A DNA stretch of 64,000 bases from Leucocoprinus leucothites (Eukaryota > Basidiomycota > Agaricomycetes > Agaricales > Agaricaceae). Positions within the stretch are counted from its first letter, which is position 1; every line of letters starts with the position of its first letter. Of the stretch, positions 60,739 to 64,000 are shown one piece after another. Both the position numbers and the translations under genes were made by a program. Under the pieces are notes generated by a model that worked only from the letters and a program-made list of their open reading frames with translations, had not been told where the DNA came from and did no database searches. The stretch is taken from contig JAACJO010000005.1 of NCBI GenBank assembly GCA_013368445.1, positions 2,542,001 through 2,606,000 of the forward strand. The letters are read 5' to 3'.

Positions 60739-62659
60739 TTAACGAAGATCCGCTGCACCGTGGTATGCATGGTCCGGAGGCTGAATCCGAGGCGAACCCG
60801 ACCTTACGTTGGGCAACGTGGGCATCTCGCCTGGACCCTCAGCCGGCAGCCGTACATCCTTGTGCCCGGAGCTCATGGAGCGCTCTTGGACGGGAGGAGC
60901 GTGCTCGTCATGCCTCCACATGTCTTCAAGTGTTTCCGGAGGGTGAGGGCGAAGAACTGTTCCTTCCAACTCATACTCTTCATCACTAGCATGGTGTCCC
61001 TGAGGTTGAGCTCCAGCATCCGTGTTGGAAGTACCAGCGAAGGGATAGCTGCTAGGGCTACTGGTAGAGTTGTGGGTGGGAAGCGTTTCTTCGCTTTCTC
61101 TCTTGATGCGAGGCGAGTAAGGACGATGAGAAAACTCCGAGTTGAGGGGCGGGTAATATTGTCGGTAAGAAAAATAAGCAAAAACGGTGCCAACGATCGA
61201 GCCAACAAAAACGTCTTGCCAGTGGTCTATCCCTGTATGTGAGTGCCGTGGAAGGTGCAATGCATCTGAAATACGAACGGCGATAATCCATGGTCCGGGA
61301 GATAGCGACCAGCGAGGCAGCCGCGAAGGGCCCAAGAGCCAGCCATCCTTTGCTCTACAAGGTCGCCGTAAGCGATAGATGGATTAAGAGTTAAAAAATG
61401 ACAAACCGCCCGTCCTCGCTTGTCAAACATGTGTACTTTTCCGGCAAGATAAAACGACAAGAAGCCGAGTCCAGCGAATGACACTGCCAATCCTTGAGTT
61501 ACAAAAATTCATGTCAAAGTGACCCTGCGTACAGCTGGAATGTCCAGAGAAAAAGCTACGAAAGCCATCTCTCATGATTCGATTATCAGTCTGGGTGCAT
61601 ATCGTCCAGTTAGAAAGTTTAAATGCGGGATCGGTAGCGCCAGCGGAAGGCTGGCAACGGTCGAGTAAATCTAGGACCCATATGTCATTTAGCAATTCAG
61701 AAATAAGAGTTCCAGTGTGCATGACGACGCTCACCAGGACGGGGTCGTCCCACGGTAATTTTAACGAATTGCGTTACACAGCCTGTGAGTGCCAATCCAA
61801 AAATCACTGAGACCAACGCATCAGCGACTCCAATAAAGATAAATTATTCCAAAGACGTACACCCCAGTGTTGCTGCAATATACATAGATCCATCAAGTTT
61901 TAATTTAGCTTGTGCCACACCGCAGGGAGATATCAGTCACCTACAATTGTGGAGATCCCACCATGAGCGTACGGTGAGGAAATTGACGACAGGTTGAAGG
62001 ACCAGAGGAGAGACGAAACAAATGAAGCATAATGCGATATTCTAAGTTGTGATGAACATTGAGGAGATGCTGTTGATCACAGTGAAGGGGAACCCACCGG
62101 AACGCGTTCATGTATAGCATAACTGGTATTGTCGATGATGAGCACCAGACTGAGCAAGAGGCGGTGAAACGTACGGGTGACGTATGCTGTGAAAAAACAC
62201 GCGGTCAATGGTTGTTCCAAGCCCAGGACCATACAGGCGGTGAAGGTGAGGCGACTTACGATGACTCCTCCAAAGAAAACTCTCTCCGATATCCTTCAAC
62301 AAAGTCCAACAAAAAGAAGATGACACTTGATTGCAGCGACAAGAGGTCATGATCAATGATCCCGATGTAAACGAGAGACACTTACGCCAAACCAATGGTA
62401 ATGATCCTTTCAACGAAGGCTTTCATGAGCATGTCGCGTGCGCATCGCGTGACAGTCGGGTAACTCACCAATCGGGGGCATAAGAGAATATGAGCTGCTT
62501 CCGTCGAGCCGGAGTCACCGGCGGCCTCTTTCGAGAGTCCGAAGGAGTGAAAAACTTGAAGGAGGGCATTCTGGATGTTGAGGATGAAGGAGGGTGGTGA
62601 TTGCGGTGAGGATGAGAGGCGACAGAATTGTTGTCACGGATTTGCGTGTACCAAGACAT
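60739..62659 (-). CDS. PAP2-family lipid phosphatase (DPP1/LPP type)
   Basis: Integral membrane phosphatase acting on diacylglycerol pyrophosphate or phosphatidate. Exons: 62659-62469, 62406-62386, 62325-62260, 62186-62175, 62122-62098, 62041-61945, 61872-61861, 61806-61735, 61670-61533, 61483-61407, 61354-61279, 61226-60739; 424 residues, exactly in frame. The three catalytic motifs are visible: KITVGRPRP (about 157-165), SFFSGHSS (to about 211), and SRTMDYRHHWQD (about 256-267). Hydrophobic segments match six transmembrane helices (VIFFLLDFVEGY, LCFICFVSPLVLQ, LIFGLALTG, FAGLGFLSFYLAG, LGPFAAASLVAI and FVGSIVGTVFAYFSY). A long disordered cytosolic tail follows. Two exons are only 12 nt. The acceptor at 61355 is the one that keeps frame. 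Confidence 0.93.
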
Positions 62660-62991
62660 TTCGATTTAAACGCCTTAGCCAACTGTCCACTACTGGTCTC
62701 CAAAGTATGATGCAAGCCAGGGCAACTCACTCGGTTAAAAGGGAAAGCCTGGGAGAACACTTCTAATACCAAGGAGGTTTGGAGTGGCAGGGCGATACTT
62801 GAGGCAATGTATTCCCGCGCAGCGCATGTCTATACAAGCACAGTCACACAGCCTCGATGCAGGTTACCTAGCTTAGGCGCTCTTGGCCTGGGACCACGAG
62901 AGGTTGGCGAGGCGTACGGGGAGGTGACTAAGCAAGATTAGCGTGTTAAACGTAATGGCAACCCAGATTAGAACACATATCTACTCTCTCC
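62660..62991. promoter_or_regulatory. Divergent promoter region, DPP1-like / PPP4R2
   Basis: 332 bp between divergent starts; contains both promoters. No clear core element. Confidence 0.4.
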
Positions 62992-64000
62992 ATGACTTCA
63001 CCACCTTCAACCACATTTGAATGGAAAGAAGGTAATCTTCTTCGTCGAATTTGATACCACCGACTCAAACTTTACAGAGCATCAGGCTTTACTCGAGAAA
63101 ATAGTCTCGACAGACACAGTAGAGTTTGCCTTCCCTTCTCTCAACGACCCCTCCAGCTATTTACATCTACGCGTTCAGGAGTGAATGGTCACTCATACGT
63201 GATACCGTGAAACATAAAATCGAAGAGGTCATTCAAACCCTGAAATTTGTGTTAATAGAGAGCTCACACTGATTGTTCTTTCCCAGAACATCAAACTGTT
63301 CTTCACGACGACAAAGCCGACCCCACCCCCTCCTCATTTTAACCAAATTGCAACGCCAAATGGAGGGCTCAAAATTGCGCCCTTCCCACCACACAAGACA
63401 CTTCGCGTTCATTTGAACGAGAAGCCTACCAGTTTTATGGGGACAGAGGAAGTGCAGGAAGCAAAGAAATATATATTCCAACAGCTAGACGATTTCGACT
63501 CGTATGTTCTTTTCCCTCATTACATACAAGATCTCTGCTAATTTTCCTTCCAGTGCCCCCTTCTCCATCCAACGCCTCTGTGAACTTTGCGTCAAACCCC
63601 GAGATCACTACAACTCCGTCGGGAAATATCTCCGCGCCGTAGAAAAATCCATTCTTGTAACATCCGCGCATGATTCCTTCCCTCCACTCACAGAAGATGA
63701 AAAAGACTCCTTCGGACGAGGCGCAACCATGCTCGGTTCAGCGCGGCAGTCAGCCCCCGCCACACCTCTCTTCTCGCCAATACCTTTCTTGCACGAAGAT
63801 GCTCGGAGATCACAGTCAGCCAGTCCCCAACCATCACCGTTAACTCTGGCGGCAGTTGGATCTATCGGTGATGCTCATGTACAACCTTTGGAGACCAAGG
63901 CACTTGGTTTGGTTGATGAGATGGATGATCCAGGACCGGGCCATTTGAGTGATCATCCCCAGGCAATAAGTGCGGTCACTGAGCTAGGTGACGCACATCA
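62992..64000 (+). CDS. Protein phosphatase 4 regulatory subunit 2 (PPP4R2), 3' end cut by window edge
   Basis: Regulatory subunit of the PP4 serine/threonine phosphatase complex, involved in DNA-damage recovery and centrosome or nuclear functions. Exons: 62992-63031, 63078-63123, 63179-63227, 63287-63501, 63554 to the edge; phases are consistent. The N-terminus (EHQALLEKIVSTDTVE, SEWSLIRDTVKHKIEE, NIKLFFTTTKP) and the PPP4R2 core (FSIQRLCELCVKPRDHYNSV, GKYLRAVEKSILVTS) are clear. Then comes a conserved fungal segment: TPLFSPIPFLHEDARRS, KALGLVDEMDDPGPGHLSDH. The donor at 63124 (GA/GTTTGC) is chosen because it alone links STDTVE to SEWSLIRD. Otherwise exon 2 would hit a stop at once. Confidence 0.88.

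Noticed and set aside
60469..61242. 257-codon + strand frame
   Set aside because: Antisense to the lipid phosphatase tail and HWQD motif; no family features.

Overview
The window reads as nuclear DNA of an Agaricomycete (mushroom-forming basidiomycete). Genes are dense, on both strands, and broken by many short GT-AG introns, mostly 45-65 nt. The gene content fits: a fungal trehalose phosphorylase, a DUF6593 protein, secreted double-psi beta-barrel proteins, an F-box/leucine-rich protein and serine/proline-rich fungal proteins. I joined exons by hand. For most genes the spliced length is an exact multiple of three and the family motifs stay in frame, so those models are firm; exceptions are marked.

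Layout. 1-1649 (-): SIP5-like zinc-finger protein, cut by the left edge. 2200-5795 (+): SERCA-type calcium pump. 6720-11183 (+): three tandem secreted double-psi beta-barrel paralogues. 12158-14367 (-): lysine-rich orphan. 14477-16643 (-): mitochondrial RCC1-repeat protein (FMP25-like). 16767-17362 (-): small membrane protein. 17593-19954 (-): SPRY-domain Bre2/Ash2-type COMPASS subunit, divergent from a ubiquitin E2 at 20067-21140 (+). 21141-23306: gene-poor. 23307-29843 (+): 1676-residue serine-rich orphan.

30608-32208 (-): glutamine-rich DUF6593 protein. 32379-33844 (-): BTB protein. 33982-35686 (-): N-terminal glutamine amidohydrolase (NTAQ1). 35972-36547 (-): short membrane orphan. 37647-38078 (-): small proline/serine-rich protein. 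39183-40459 (-): ATP12. 40715-45325 (+): MSH3, convergent with POL5/MYBBP1A at 45338-49545 (-). 49963-50913 (-): orphan. 51197-54001 (-): trehalose phosphorylase. 54679-56579 (+): TFIIB/BRF-like factor. 57974-59698 (-): F-box protein. 60739-62659 (-): DPP1-type lipid phosphatase. 62992-64000 (+): PP4 regulatory subunit 2, cut by the right edge.

Most genes are housekeeping: calcium homeostasis, mitochondrial assembly, chromatin, ubiquitin, N-degron, mismatch repair, ribosome biogenesis, lipid and trehalose metabolism. They show no operon-like logic. The only local functional cluster is the beta-barrel trio, which has a shared barrel and a shared C-terminal motif joined by unrelated low-complexity linkers. 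I see no transposon, tRNA, rRNA or CRISPR array, and no clear new multi-gene system. The items most worth a second look are the beta-barrel trio, an E2 with HPG in place of HPN, a frame break or 77-nt intron in POL5, two GC-AG introns, several orphan proteins and a 12-bp convergent MSH3/POL5 junction.
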